A stretch of 37,955 bases of DNA from JBKDZR01 sp047971485 (lineage in GTDB: Bacteria > Pseudomonadota > Alphaproteobacteria > Rhodobacterales > Rhodobacteraceae): positions 1 through 37,955 of the forward strand of contig JBKDZR010000152.1 in the NCBI GenBank assembly GCA_047971485.1, written 5' to 3'. Shown one piece after another: positions 1 to 7,123 of this stretch; position 1 is the stretch's first letter, and each line of letters starts with the position of its first letter. Below the pieces are notes generated by a model. That model saw nothing but the letters and a program-made list of their open reading frames with translations, had not been told where the DNA came from and did not search any database. A program made the position numbers and the translations under genes.

Positions 1-229
1 GCTCCATTTCCTGAACGGCCGGCGCCGGGGCGTCGGATTTCAGGAAGGCGTAATGCCCCTTGCGGTTCTTGTTGATCTTGTAGGCCATGGTCTTGACCCC
101 CCAGTACTCGCTGTCGACGACCTTGCCGCCGTTATCCGCGAGGACAGTGGAGAAATGTTCGACCAGCCCTTCGGCCTGCGCATTCGACAGGTCCTGCCGG
201 GCGATGAAAACATGCTCGTAAAGCGGCAT
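1..229 (-). CDS. rpsF: 30S ribosomal protein S6, N-terminal part (cut by window edge)
   Basis: Reading the minus strand from the ATG at 229 gives a protein beginning MPLYEHVFIARQDL, with the later segment GVKTMAYKINKNRKGHYAF. This is the typical core of ribosomal protein S6, which binds the central domain of 16S rRNA together with S18 in the small subunit. About 76 residues are present and the C-terminus lies outside the window. An AGGAG ribosome-binding site lies just upstream of the ATG. In this bacterial group rpsF normally leads an rpsF-rpsR-rplI operon, which would continue to the left. A promoter and a possible structured leader lie at 230-358. Identification is confident; the rest of the operon is inferred. 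Confidence 0.95.
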   Translation of the reverse strand, partial: MPLYEHVFIARQDLSNAQAEGLVEHFSTVLADNGGKVVDSEYWGVKTMAYKINKNRKGHYAFLKSDAPAPAVQEME

Positions 230-273
230 GCTGACTCCTGTTTTCACGGGCGCATTTCATAGGGCGGTCATTT

Positions 274-323
274 CTTCCGCATCCACCCACGAGAGACTGC
301 GCCGATTTCGTACCTTGCGGAAG
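274..323 (-). promoter_or_regulatory. Candidate structured leader of rpsF mRNA
   Basis: Between the rpsF promoter and its start codon there is a perfect 8-base inverted repeat, CTTCCGCA at 274-281 and TGCGGAAG at 316-323, enclosing 34 bases. It would form a stem in the roughly 95-base leader of the rpsF transcript. Leaders that bind the S6:S18 complex and repress translation are known in front of rpsF in several bacteria. Whether this stem belongs to that class was not tested. Confidence 0.4.
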
Positions 324-330
324 AGGCGCC

Positions 331-358
331 CTTATACCGATCCTGCCCCGCGATGCAA
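331..358 (-). promoter_or_regulatory. Probable promoter of rpsF
   Basis: On the minus strand TTGCAT (353-358) is followed after 16 bases by TATAAG (331-336), a good match to the housekeeping sigma consensus. Transcription would start near 325, giving a leader of about 95 bases before the rpsF ATG. Confidence 0.6.
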
Positions 359-380
359 GAGCAGTGGAACAGGGGGCATG

Positions 381-399
381 AGGGGTGCCATTAACCCCT
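381..399. other. Small inverted repeat between rpsF and the VPLPA-CTERM gene
   Basis: AGGGGT (381-386) and ACCCCT (394-399) are inverted repeats around a 7-base loop. They lie just upstream of the rpsF -35 and about 100 bases before the VPLPA-CTERM gene. It could be an operator for either divergent gene or a weak hairpin; nothing in the sequence decides. Confidence 0.25.
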
Positions 400-497
400 T
401 TAGCCAAAAGAACAAGGCCACCGGCACATATTTTGCGAAAACCGGCAGCAGTGGCCGGACCATCCGCCGCTGAACCGTTATGAGTGGAGATGTCACA

Positions 498-1043
498 ATG
501 ACCCGTCTGGTTCTGGCTTTGGGCCTGATCGGTACTTGTTTCGCGGCGCCGCTATCGGCGACAACCGTTTTTCCAACCGGCGTCACCTGGACCCCCGGGG
601 CCCAAGCCGATCTGGGAGAGCCACGGTCCAATACCGGCAACGCGCTGGATGGAATCAGCGGCCAGTTCCTGTCGCTAGGCATTGGCGGGATCGCCGATTT
701 CACTTTCGGGCGCAGTGTGGCGGGCGATATCTCAATCACCGAGGTCACCAATGGCGCGCGGGCCAGCTATCTCGAACGGGCCGAGGTCCTGGTTGGATCC
801 AAAGGGGTCTTCACCTCGCTTGGCATGATCGACAACTCCGCCGCCGAGATCGTTTTGGCCTATAGCGGTGTCTTCGACACCCTGCGGATCCGCGATGACA
901 GCCCCATGATCGACACCTTGCGCGATGGGTTCGACATTGACGGGATCACCGTATCACCCGTTCCGCTGCCGGCGGCTGCCACGCTGTTGCTGGGCGGGGT
1001 CGGGATTCTGGGCGCGCTGCGCCTACGGCGCACAACCGCCTGA
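498..1043 (+). CDS. Secreted protein with VPLPA-type C-terminal sorting signal
   Basis: The protein has 181 residues. It starts with a hydrophobic signal peptide (about residues 1-21, MTRLVLALGLIGTCFAAPLSA). The middle is acidic and probably beta-rich, with no known catalytic motif. It ends with VPLPAAATLLLGGVGILGAL followed by RLRR, which is the three-part VPLPA-CTERM signal (motif, membrane helix, basic tail). In Rhodobacterales such proteins are exported, recognised by an exosortase-type enzyme and processed at the cell envelope. The ATG at 498 is preferred over the in-frame ATG at 480 because a GGAGA sequence lies 7 bases before it and none precedes 480. No exosortase gene is in the window. 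The gene stands alone between rpsF and fabD with its own terminator. The role of the middle domain is unknown. Confidence 0.85.
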   Translation: MTRLVLALGLIGTCFAAPLSATTVFPTGVTWTPGAQADLGEPRSNTGNALDGISGQFLSLGIGGIADFTFGRSVAGDISITEVTNGARASYLERAEVLVGSKGVFTSLGMIDNSAAEIVLAYSGVFDTLRIRDDSPMIDTLRDGFDIDGITVSPVPLPAAATLLLGGVGILGALRLRRTTA

Positions 1044-1064
1044 AACGACACCCACGACTGTGGT

Positions 1065-1091
1065 AGGGTGGCTGGACCGGCCACCCTTTTT
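1065..1091 (+). terminator. Rho-independent terminator after the VPLPA-CTERM gene
   Basis: AGGGTGGC (1065-1072) pairs perfectly with GCCACCCT (1080-1087) around a 7-base loop, and the T-run extends to 1091. This ends the transcript of the VPLPA-CTERM gene and separates it from fabD. Confidence 0.85.
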
Positions 1092-1130
1092 CATGCGCTG
1101 ATCGACCGGTATCATGCCGCGCCTGCGCCG

Positions 1131-1159
1131 TTGCAACGCAGGGGCGGCTTCGCTATGCC
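1131..1159 (+). promoter_or_regulatory. Candidate promoter of fabD-fabG
   Basis: TTGCAA (1131-1136), a 17-base spacer and TATGCC (1154-1159) lie between the preceding terminator and fabD. The -35 is fair and the -10 weak, but position and spacing are right. Confidence 0.4.
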
Positions 1160-1228
1160 CGGTAGAACCGGCGCCCTGTGGGCCAGGACAGACGAAAAAC
1201 CGATAAGAAAAACGTAAAAGGACTGCCA

Positions 1229-2161
1229 ATGACACGCGCATTCGTTTTCCCCGGTCAGGGGGCGCAGGCAATCGGCATGGGCAAGGCGCTTGCCGATGCC
1301 TATCCCGGGGCCCGCGACGTCTTTGCCGAGGTGGATGACGCTTTGGGCGAGGCCCTTTCCACGCTGATCTGGGACGGGGACCTTGAAACCCTGACCCTGA
1401 CGCGCAACGCTCAGCCAGCGCTGATGGCCTGTTCGCTGGCCGCAATGCGCGCGCTTGAGGCCGAGGGGATCCAAATTGCCCAGGGGGCCTTTGTTGCGGG
1501 TCATTCGCTGGGCGAATATTCGGCCCTGACAGCAGCCGGCGCGATCAGTGTCGCCGATGCCGCCCGTCTGTTGCGTCAGCGTGGGGCCGCCATGCAGGAT
1601 GCCGTGCCGGTGGGGCAGGGCGCCATGGCCGCGATCCTGGGGCTTGATCTGGATCGGGTGCGCGCCATTGCCGCAGAAGCGGCGGAGGGCGAGGTCTGCC
1701 AGGCCGCCAATGACAACGATCCCGCACAGGTTGTGGTTTCCGGAAACACCGCAGCGGTGGAACGTGCGGCGGCGCTGGCCAAGGAAAACGGCGCCAAACG
1801 GGCCCTGATCCTGCCCGTCTCGGCGCCGTTCCATTGCGCGCTGATGCAGCCGGCCGCTGATGTCATGGCCTCGGCCCTGGCCGATATCGCCATCACCGCG
1901 CCCGTCGTGCCACTGGTCGCCAATGTGACCGCCAGCGCGACCCAAGACCCCGAGGTCATCCGCCGGCACCTGGTGGATCAGGTCACCGGTGCCGTGCGCT
2001 GGCGTGAAAGTGTCGCCTACATGGCGGAACAGGGGGTCACGGAATTCTGGGAAATCGGGTCGGGCAAGGCCTTGTCGGGCATGGTCCGGCGGATTGCCAA
2101 AGAGGCCACGACACGCGCCGTCGGCACCCCGGCCGACGTTGCCGCCGCCATTGCGGCCTGA
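1229..2161 (+). CDS. fabD: Malonyl-CoA:ACP transacylase
   Basis: The enzyme moves malonyl groups from CoA to acyl carrier protein to supply type II fatty acid synthesis in the cytoplasm. The 310-residue protein begins MTRAFVFPGQGAQ, the family's N-terminal signature. It has the nucleophile elbow GHSLGEY with Ser93, the carboxylate-binding arginine in LLRQRGAAMQ (Arg118), and the catalytic histidine in SAPFHCALM (His202). Length is normal for the family. The frame is open further upstream to 1178, but the start at 1229 has an AAAAGGA ribosome-binding site 6 bases away and matches the family N-terminus. fabG follows 16 bases downstream, so the two are cotranscribed. Confidence 0.97.
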   Translation: MTRAFVFPGQGAQAIGMGKALADAYPGARDVFAEVDDALGEALSTLIWDGDLETLTLTRNAQPALMACSLAAMRALEAEGIQIAQGAFVAGHSLGEYSALTAAGAISVADAARLLRQRGAAMQDAVPVGQGAMAAILGLDLDRVRAIAAEAAEGEVCQAANDNDPAQVVVSGNTAAVERAAALAKENGAKRALILPVSAPFHCALMQPAADVMASALADIAITAPVVPLVANVTASATQDPEVIRRHLVDQVTGAVRWRESVAYMAEQGVTEFWEIGSGKALSGMVRRIAKEATTRAVGTPADVAAAIAA

Positions 2162-2177
2162 GGAAAGGGATCAAGAG

Positions 2178-2915
2178 ATGTTCGATCTGAACGGAAAGAC
2201 GGCGCTGGTGACCGGCGCTTCAGGGGGCATCGGTGCGGAAACCGCGCGGGTCCTGCACGCGGCCGGCGCGACGGTCGGCCTGTCGGGGACCCGTCAGGCC
2301 CCGCTGGAGGCCCTGGCCGCCGAACTGGGAGCGCGCGCCCATGTGCTGCCTTGCAACCTGTCCGACCCCGATGCCGTAGCCGCGCTGCCCAAACAGGCGG
2401 CTGAGGCCATGGGCGGGGTGGATATCCTGGTCAACAATGCCGGGATCACCCGCGACAATCTTTTCATGCGCATGTCCGATGACGAGTGGGCCCAGGTGGT
2501 CGAGGTCAACCTGACGGCCGCCATGCGTCTGTGTCGCGGTGTCCTTCGGGGGATGATGAAAAAACGCTGGGGGCGGATCGTCAACATCAGTTCGGTGGTC
2601 GGTGCGACGGGCAATCCCGGCCAGGCCAACTATGCCGCAGCCAAGGCCGGGCTGGTGGGCATGTCGAAATCCCTGGCCCATGAAGTGGCCAGCCGCGGCA
2701 TCACCGTGAATGCCGTGGCACCGGGCTTCATCACCACGGCGATGACCGACAAGCTGAACGAGGATCAGAAATCGGCCATCCTGGGCAATGTCCCCGCTGG
2801 CCGGATGGGCGACGCACATGAGGTGGCTGCCGCTGTTCTGTACCTGGCCAGCCCCGAGGCGGGCTATACGACGGGCACGGTTCTGCATGTGAACGGTGGA
2901 CTGGCCATGGTTTGA
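2178..2915 (+). CDS. fabG: 3-oxoacyl-ACP reductase
   Basis: This is the NADPH-dependent reductase of fatty acid elongation, converting 3-oxoacyl-ACP to 3-hydroxyacyl-ACP. The 245-residue protein is a classical short-chain dehydrogenase. It has the cofactor motif TGASGGIG (residues 12-19), NNAG (86-89), and the catalytic set Asn111, Ser139, Tyr152 and Lys156 within YAAAK. The C-terminus VLHVNGGLAMV is typical of FabG. The start at 2178 has an AAGGGA site 7 bases upstream. Placement directly after fabD supports the fatty acid role over a general SDR assignment. Confidence 0.96.
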   Translation: MFDLNGKTALVTGASGGIGAETARVLHAAGATVGLSGTRQAPLEALAAELGARAHVLPCNLSDPDAVAALPKQAAEAMGGVDILVNNAGITRDNLFMRMSDDEWAQVVEVNLTAAMRLCRGVLRGMMKKRWGRIVNISSVVGATGNPGQANYAAAKAGLVGMSKSLAHEVASRGITVNAVAPGFITTAMTDKLNEDQKSAILGNVPAGRMGDAHEVAAAVLYLASPEAGYTTGTVLHVNGGLAMV

Positions 2916-2942
2916 TCCGTCGGGGCACGGCATGGGGAAAGC

Positions 2943-2958
2943 GTTTGCGTCCGCAAAC
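2943..2958. promoter_or_regulatory. Palindrome overlapping the acpP -35 region (possible operator)
   Basis: GTTTGCG and CGCAAAC are perfect 7-base inverted repeats separated by 2 bases. They cover the predicted -35 hexamer of acpP (2945-2950). Short spacing and overlap with the promoter are typical of a repressor site. No regulator could be assigned. Confidence 0.4.
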
Positions 2959-2972
2959 TCCTGTGCTATAGG
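2945..2972 (+). promoter_or_regulatory. Candidate promoter of acpP
   Basis: TTGCGT (2945-2950), a 16-base spacer and TATAGG (2967-2972) precede acpP. Transcription from here would give a leader of about 170 bases. The rest of that leader, to 3147, shows no gene. Confidence 0.5.
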
Positions 2973-3147
2973 CCTGCGGAGTTAACAGGGAGTTTCACAA
3001 GGGACGCCCTGCTTTAGGGACTAGGAATGCAAAGTCTGGATTCGGGTCAGCCTGACTTCAGGATTGCGGTACAAGGCTGACAAGCCAGGACTGGCCATGC
3101 GGCCGAAACGAGAGCGGGCAAGACCCAAAAGACTGTGAGGAAATAAC

Positions 3148-3381
3148 ATGAGCGACATCGCCGATCGCGTAAAGAAGATCGTTGTCGAGCATTTGGGCGT
3201 CGAAGAAGGCAAGGTGACGGATACGGCCTCTTTCATCGACGATCTCGGGGCGGACAGCCTTGATACGGTTGAGCTGGTGATGGCCTTCGAAGAGGAGTTC
3301 GGCATCGAGATCCCCGACGACGCCGCCGAAACCATCCAGACCTTCGGCGATGCGGTGAAATTCATCACCGAAGCCAGCTGA
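3148..3381 (+). CDS. acpP: Acyl carrier protein
   Basis: This is the small acidic carrier that holds growing acyl chains on a 4'-phosphopantetheine arm during fatty acid synthesis. At 77 residues it has the usual length. The DSLDTVE motif places the modified serine at residue 37. The ribosome-binding site GAGGAAA lies just before the ATG. It has its own promoter and a strong terminator, so it can be made at much higher levels than fabD-fabG. In related genomes fabF usually follows acpP; here a glucokinase on the opposite strand follows instead. Confidence 0.98.
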   Translation: MSDIADRVKKIVVEHLGVEEGKVTDTASFIDDLGADSLDTVELVMAFEEEFGIEIPDDAAETIQTFGDAVKFITEAS

Positions 3382-3404
3382 TTTTTCAGAACTGTTCGAT
3401 GTGG

Positions 3405-3429
3405 AAGGCGCCTTTCGGGGCGCCTTTTT
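3405..3429 (+). terminator. Rho-independent terminator after acpP
   Basis: AAGGCGCC (3405-3412) and GGCGCCTT form a stable 8-base stem with a 6-base loop, and the T-run reaches 3429. It abuts the stop codon of the convergent glucokinase gene. Confidence 0.9.
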
Positions 3430-4391
3430 CATTTGTGGACAGGCGGCATGCCATTCAGCCGGGATCGGGCGTAACTGGCACAGCCGATCAGGGCGGAAAA
3501 ATCATCTTCGACAAGAAAAATGCTGAAATCCCTTAGAAAATCTGAAAAACGGCCCTTGTCTAAAAAGGCGGCCTCAAAGCCGCCGGGGGCCAGGAACGGG
3601 GTGATGGCCCGGGCCAGGCCGCCAATCAGATAAAGGCCGCCCCAGGGCAGGTGGATCAACGTCAGGTCACCCAGCACACGTCCCAGAAGGGTGGCGAAAA
3701 ACCGGGCGCTGCGCTGGCCGGCGGTCTGATCGGTTCCAAGGGCGGTGATCACCTCGACCGTCGAGGTGGCGGGGGGCTCTCCCTCAAGGGCAGCGAAATG
3801 GTTGTAAAGATGCAGCAGCCCCCGGCCGGACAGCACCTCTTCGACCGAGGCAAAGCCACTGCGCGCGCTGATGCTCTGGGCCAGGGCCAGGCTGGGCGCA
3901 TCCCAGACGGGCAGGGTGACATGCCCGCACTCCGACGGCGCCACCTGCACCTGTCCGTCGCCTAGCGGATGCACCGGCGCAGCGTTGAACCCGGTCCCGA
4001 TCCCGACAACCAACTGCGCAGCGGCGGATTTGCAGCGGTTCCCCAGGATACGCCGTGCAGCGACATGGGGCAGGGCATGGCCCTGCGCCTCAAGATCGTT
4101 GAGAACCATCCCCACTGGCGCACCGGTAGCCGCAGTCAGGCTTGGGGCATCCATGGACCAGTCGAGATTGGTCAATTGCCCAACCCCATCCCGAACTGGT
4201 CCGGCCACAGCCACGCAGGTGGCCGCGATTGATGGATGGCCGGCTTCAGCAACATAGCGGGCCAGAACCGTGCCGAGACTGTCGAAATCCACATTCCGGA
4301 TCTTGCGCATATCACGCGGGATCAGGCTGTGCGGATCGCAAAGCGCAATACGGGTATTGGTCCCGCCGACATCGGCACTGAGAATGGTCAT
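3429..4391 (-). CDS. glk: Glucokinase
   Basis: The enzyme phosphorylates glucose with ATP at the start of sugar breakdown in the cytoplasm. The 320-residue protein has the phosphate-binding DVGGTNTR at residues 7-14, AGPVRDG near 63-69, and LTNLDW near 74-79. The sugar-binding and catalytic aspartate is in NDLEA (Asp99). GIGTGFN, SECGHV and LIGGLAR follow in the expected order. This is the proteobacterial Glk family rather than the ROK family, since the ROK zinc-binding cysteines are absent. A CGGAGCG site lies upstream of the ATG. The gene converges on acpP and diverges from guaB. Confidence 0.9.
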   Translation of the reverse strand: MTILSADVGGTNTRIALCDPHSLIPRDMRKIRNVDFDSLGTVLARYVAEAGHPSIAATCVAVAGPVRDGVGQLTNLDWSMDAPSLTAATGAPVGMVLNDLEAQGHALPHVAARRILGNRCKSAAAQLVVGIGTGFNAAPVHPLGDGQVQVAPSECGHVTLPVWDAPSLALAQSISARSGFASVEEVLSGRGLLHLYNHFAALEGEPPATSTVEVITALGTDQTAGQRSARFFATLLGRVLGDLTLIHLPWGGLYLIGGLARAITPFLAPGGFEAAFLDKGRFSDFLRDFSIFLVEDDFSALIGCASYARSRLNGMPPVHK

Positions 4392-4423
4392 GCGGAACGC
4401 TCCGTCGGTTGGCCCGGGTCGGG

Positions 4424-4452
4424 TATGATCCCCACCCTCCGCGTTCTGTCAA
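4424..4452 (-). promoter_or_regulatory. Candidate promoter of glk
   Basis: On the minus strand there is a perfect -35 hexamer, TTGACA (4447-4452), with a poor -10 (ATCATA or TCATAC) after 17-18 bases. A start near 4416 would give a leader of about 25 bases. Confidence 0.4.
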
Positions 4453-4615
4453 CAGAAGGGCCACAGACGCCCGGCCAGATCACCGGCGCAGGCCGCACGT
4501 GCCGGAAGCCGGGGCTTCGGGTGCCATTCTCAACCGGCGGTGCGTTTGGCGCTTTTCTTTCCCGGCCCGGCATGGGATAGGGACGCGCCAAACGATACTC
4601 CCGCAGGAGAAGACC

Positions 4616-6070
4616 ATGGAGATTCGTGAGGCCCTGACCTTCGACGATGTTTTGCTTGTTCCCGCCGCCAGCACGGTGTTGCCCTCGACGGCCGATATCT
4701 CAAGCTGGGTCACCAAGACCATTCGCCTGAATGTGCCCCTTCTGTCCTCGGCGATGGATACGGTCACCGAGGGACGTATGGCGATTTCCATGGCTCAGGC
4801 CGGGGGCATGGGCGTGGTTCACCGCAATCTGAGCATCGATCAGCAGGCCGATGAGGTCCGGGCCGTCAAGCGCTTTGAAAGCGGGGTGGTGTATAATCCG
4901 GTCACGCTGCGCGCCGAGCAAACCCTGGCCGATGCCAAGGCGCTGCAGGAACGCTATAACATCACCGGCTTTCCCGTGGTCGATGAAAACCGCCGTGTCC
5001 TGGGCATCGTGACCAACCGCGACATGCGCTTTGCCACGGAGGATTCAACCCCGGTCAAGGCGATGATGACCTCGGAAAAGCTGGCGATGTTGCGTGAACC
5101 GGCCGACCTGGACGAAGCCAAAAGCCTGATGAAGGCGCGCCGGATCGAGAAGCTGCTGGTGGTTGATGACAAGGGCATGCTGACCGGTTTGCTGACGCTG
5201 AAGGATTCCGAAAAGGCGGTGCTGAACCCCCAGGCCTGCAAGGATGATCTGGGGCGTCTGCGCGTCGCCGCCGCGACCACTGTTGGGGATTCCGGCTTTG
5301 AACGGGCCGAGGCGCTGATTGACGCCGAATGCGATCTGATTGTGGTCGATACGGCCCATGGGCATTCGGCTTCGGTTTCGGAAACTGTACGCCGAATCAA
5401 AAGCTTGTCGAACCATGTTCAGGTTGTTGCAGGCAATGTCGCCACCGCCGATGCGACCCGGGCGCTGATTGATGCCGGGGCCGATTCCGTCAAGGTCGGG
5501 ATCGGGCCCGGCTCGATCTGCACGACGCGGATCGTCGCCGGTGTCGGCGTGCCGCAACTGACCGCGCTCATGGATTGCGCCAAGGCGGCCGATGCCTCTG
5601 GTGTGCCGGTGATCGCCGATGGCGGCATCAAGTTTTCGGGCGATTTCGCCAAGGCGATCGCGGCTGGGGCGTCCTGCGCCATGGTCGGCTCGATGATCGC
5701 GGGCACCGATGAAAGCCCCGGCGAGGTCATCTTGTACCAGGGACGTTCGTTCAAATCCTATCGCGGCATGGGATCGCTGGGGGCCATGGCCCGAGGCTCG
5801 GCCGACCGCTATTTCCAGAAGGATGCGGCCAGCGACAAGCTGGTGCCCGAGGGGATCGAAGGGCAGGTGCCCTACAAGGGATCGGCCGCTGCGGTGATCC
5901 ATCAGTTGGTTGGCGGTTTGCGCGCGGCCATGGGCTATACCGGATCGGCCACGATCAATGACATGCGTCGCAACGCCGAGTTTGTCCGTATCACCGGCTC
6001 AGGGCTGCGTGAAAGCCATGTCCATGACGTGACGATCACCCGGGAATCACCGAACTATTGGAGCAGTTGA
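4616..6070 (+). CDS. guaB: IMP dehydrogenase
   Basis: The enzyme oxidises IMP to XMP with NAD+, the committed step to GMP. The 484-residue protein begins MEIREALTFDDVLLVPAAS, as expected. Two CBS domains are inserted at about residues 93-205. The catalytic loop GPGSICTTR places the active-site cysteine at residue 302. The flap region and the C-terminal MGYTG segment are also present. The frame is open upstream to 4409, but the ATG at 4616 has an AGGAGA site and matches the family start. guaA is not adjacent. The 224 bases between glk and guaB hold the divergent promoters and no other gene. Confidence 0.97.
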   Translation: MEIREALTFDDVLLVPAASTVLPSTADISSWVTKTIRLNVPLLSSAMDTVTEGRMAISMAQAGGMGVVHRNLSIDQQADEVRAVKRFESGVVYNPVTLRAEQTLADAKALQERYNITGFPVVDENRRVLGIVTNRDMRFATEDSTPVKAMMTSEKLAMLREPADLDEAKSLMKARRIEKLLVVDDKGMLTGLLTLKDSEKAVLNPQACKDDLGRLRVAAATTVGDSGFERAEALIDAECDLIVVDTAHGHSASVSETVRRIKSLSNHVQVVAGNVATADATRALIDAGADSVKVGIGPGSICTTRIVAGVGVPQLTALMDCAKAADASGVPVIADGGIKFSGDFAKAIAAGASCAMVGSMIAGTDESPGEVILYQGRSFKSYRGMGSLGAMARGSADRYFQKDAASDKLVPEGIEGQVPYKGSAAAVIHQLVGGLRAAMGYTGSATINDMRRNAEFVRITGSGLRESHVHDVTITRESPNYWSS

Positions 6071-6291
6071 TCGTCCCAGATCCAGAGACAGATCTTCGCT
6101 CCTCCTGACGGCGGCAACCGAGACATCGGCGGTCACTGCCGTGGACATCCCCAGACCAAGCCCTTACGGTCGCCAGCGAACAGCCGGGACCCGGATCTCC
6201 CGCACGGATAGGACGGACCGAAAGCCCCAGATGACACGCGTGTACTTCGTATGACCCGGGGGCTTGGCGATCCGGTCGGGCAGGGGTGGCG

Positions 6292-7044
6292 ATGACCCCC
6301 GACATCGCCTTCTGGATCGCGGCGGGTCTGGCCACGCTTTTGCTGGGTCTGGCCAAGGGCGGAATCGCCATTGCCGCGTCGCTGGTTGTCCCCGTGATGT
6401 CGCTGGTCATGCCGCCGATCAACGCGGCCGGGTTGCTGTTGCCACTGTTCCTGCTGTCGGACATCTATGCCGTCTGGCTGTTTCGCAGCAGTTTCTCGCG
6501 CCGCAATCTGACCATCCTGATCCCGGCCGGGGTGTTGGGCGTCATCGCCGGGTTTCTGCTGGTCAGCCATATCTCCGAGAACACCAGCAAGCTGATCGTG
6601 GCCGGTGTCGGGCTGTGGTTCCTGATCGACAGGCTGCGCGACCGCTATACCCGCGTTGAGCGTCCGCCACGTCCGGCCGATCTGCCGCGTGGCTTGTTCT
6701 GGGGGATACTGGCCGGCGTGACCAGCTATATCAGCCATTCCGGGGGCCCGCCGTTTCAGGCCTACATGCTGCCCCAGAAGCTGCCGAAAATGGTCTTTGC
6801 CGGGACCGCGACGTTCTTTTTCGCCTGTGTCAACCTAGCCAAGCTGCCGGCCTTTATCCTGGCCGGACAAGTGACACTGGCCTCGACCGAAAAGGTCATT
6901 CTGTTGACACCGCTGGCCCTGATCGGGGCGCGAATGGGATATCGCCTGACCGAGATCCTGTCGGATAAACTGTTCTTTGCGTTGATTGAACTGGCGCTGC
7001 TGGTGGTGTCGTTCAAGTTGCTGTGGGACGTAGCGACCAGCTAG
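6292..7044 (+). CDS. TauE/SafE-type membrane transporter (TSUP family)
   Basis: This is a very hydrophobic 250-residue protein with about eight predicted membrane segments. The N-terminal half contains LLGLAKGGIAIAA and the second half AGVTSYISHSGGPPFQAYMLPQ, the two repeat signatures of the TauE/SafE (TSUP) family. Members export or import small organic or sulfur-containing anions such as sulfite or sulfoacetate. The substrate here cannot be read from sequence. The ATG at 6292 is preferred over the GTG at 6286 because AGGGG lies 5 bases before it. The 221 bases between guaB and this gene show nothing recognisable. Confidence 0.85.
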   Translation: MTPDIAFWIAAGLATLLLGLAKGGIAIAASLVVPVMSLVMPPINAAGLLLPLFLLSDIYAVWLFRSSFSRRNLTILIPAGVLGVIAGFLLVSHISENTSKLIVAGVGLWFLIDRLRDRYTRVERPPRPADLPRGLFWGILAGVTSYISHSGGPPFQAYMLPQKLPKMVFAGTATFFFACVNLAKLPAFILAGQVTLASTEKVILLTPLALIGARMGYRLTEILSDKLFFALIELALLVVSFKLLWDVATS

Positions 7045-7052
7045 CCGGTCGC
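7033..7052 (+). terminator. Weak hairpin at the end of the TSUP gene
   Basis: GCGACC (7033-7038) and GGTCGC (7047-7052) form a stem around the stop codon, but no clear T-run follows. It may be a weak terminator. A second AT-rich inverted repeat (AGTTAT/ATAACT, 7078-7093) lies in the same convergent gap. Confidence 0.25.
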
Positions 7053-7123
7053 TTGCCCAGTATTGCTTACATATCACAGTTATTTACATAACTCTGCTTC
7101 TCAATCTTCTTGAAATCCTCCGA

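Noticed and set aside
5045..5902. 285-codon minus-strand frame inside guaB
   Set aside because: This is a shadow of a clearly identified gene; no start signal or family match.
6071..6291. Checked for a tRNA or small RNA gene between guaB and the TSUP transporter
   Set aside because: No T-loop-like GTTCGA box, no cloverleaf arms and no terminator were found.
7078..7093. AT-rich inverted repeat AGTTAT/ATAACT
   Set aside because: The stem is too weak for a terminator and it lies in a convergent gap with no promoter to regulate; probably chance in an AT-rich patch.
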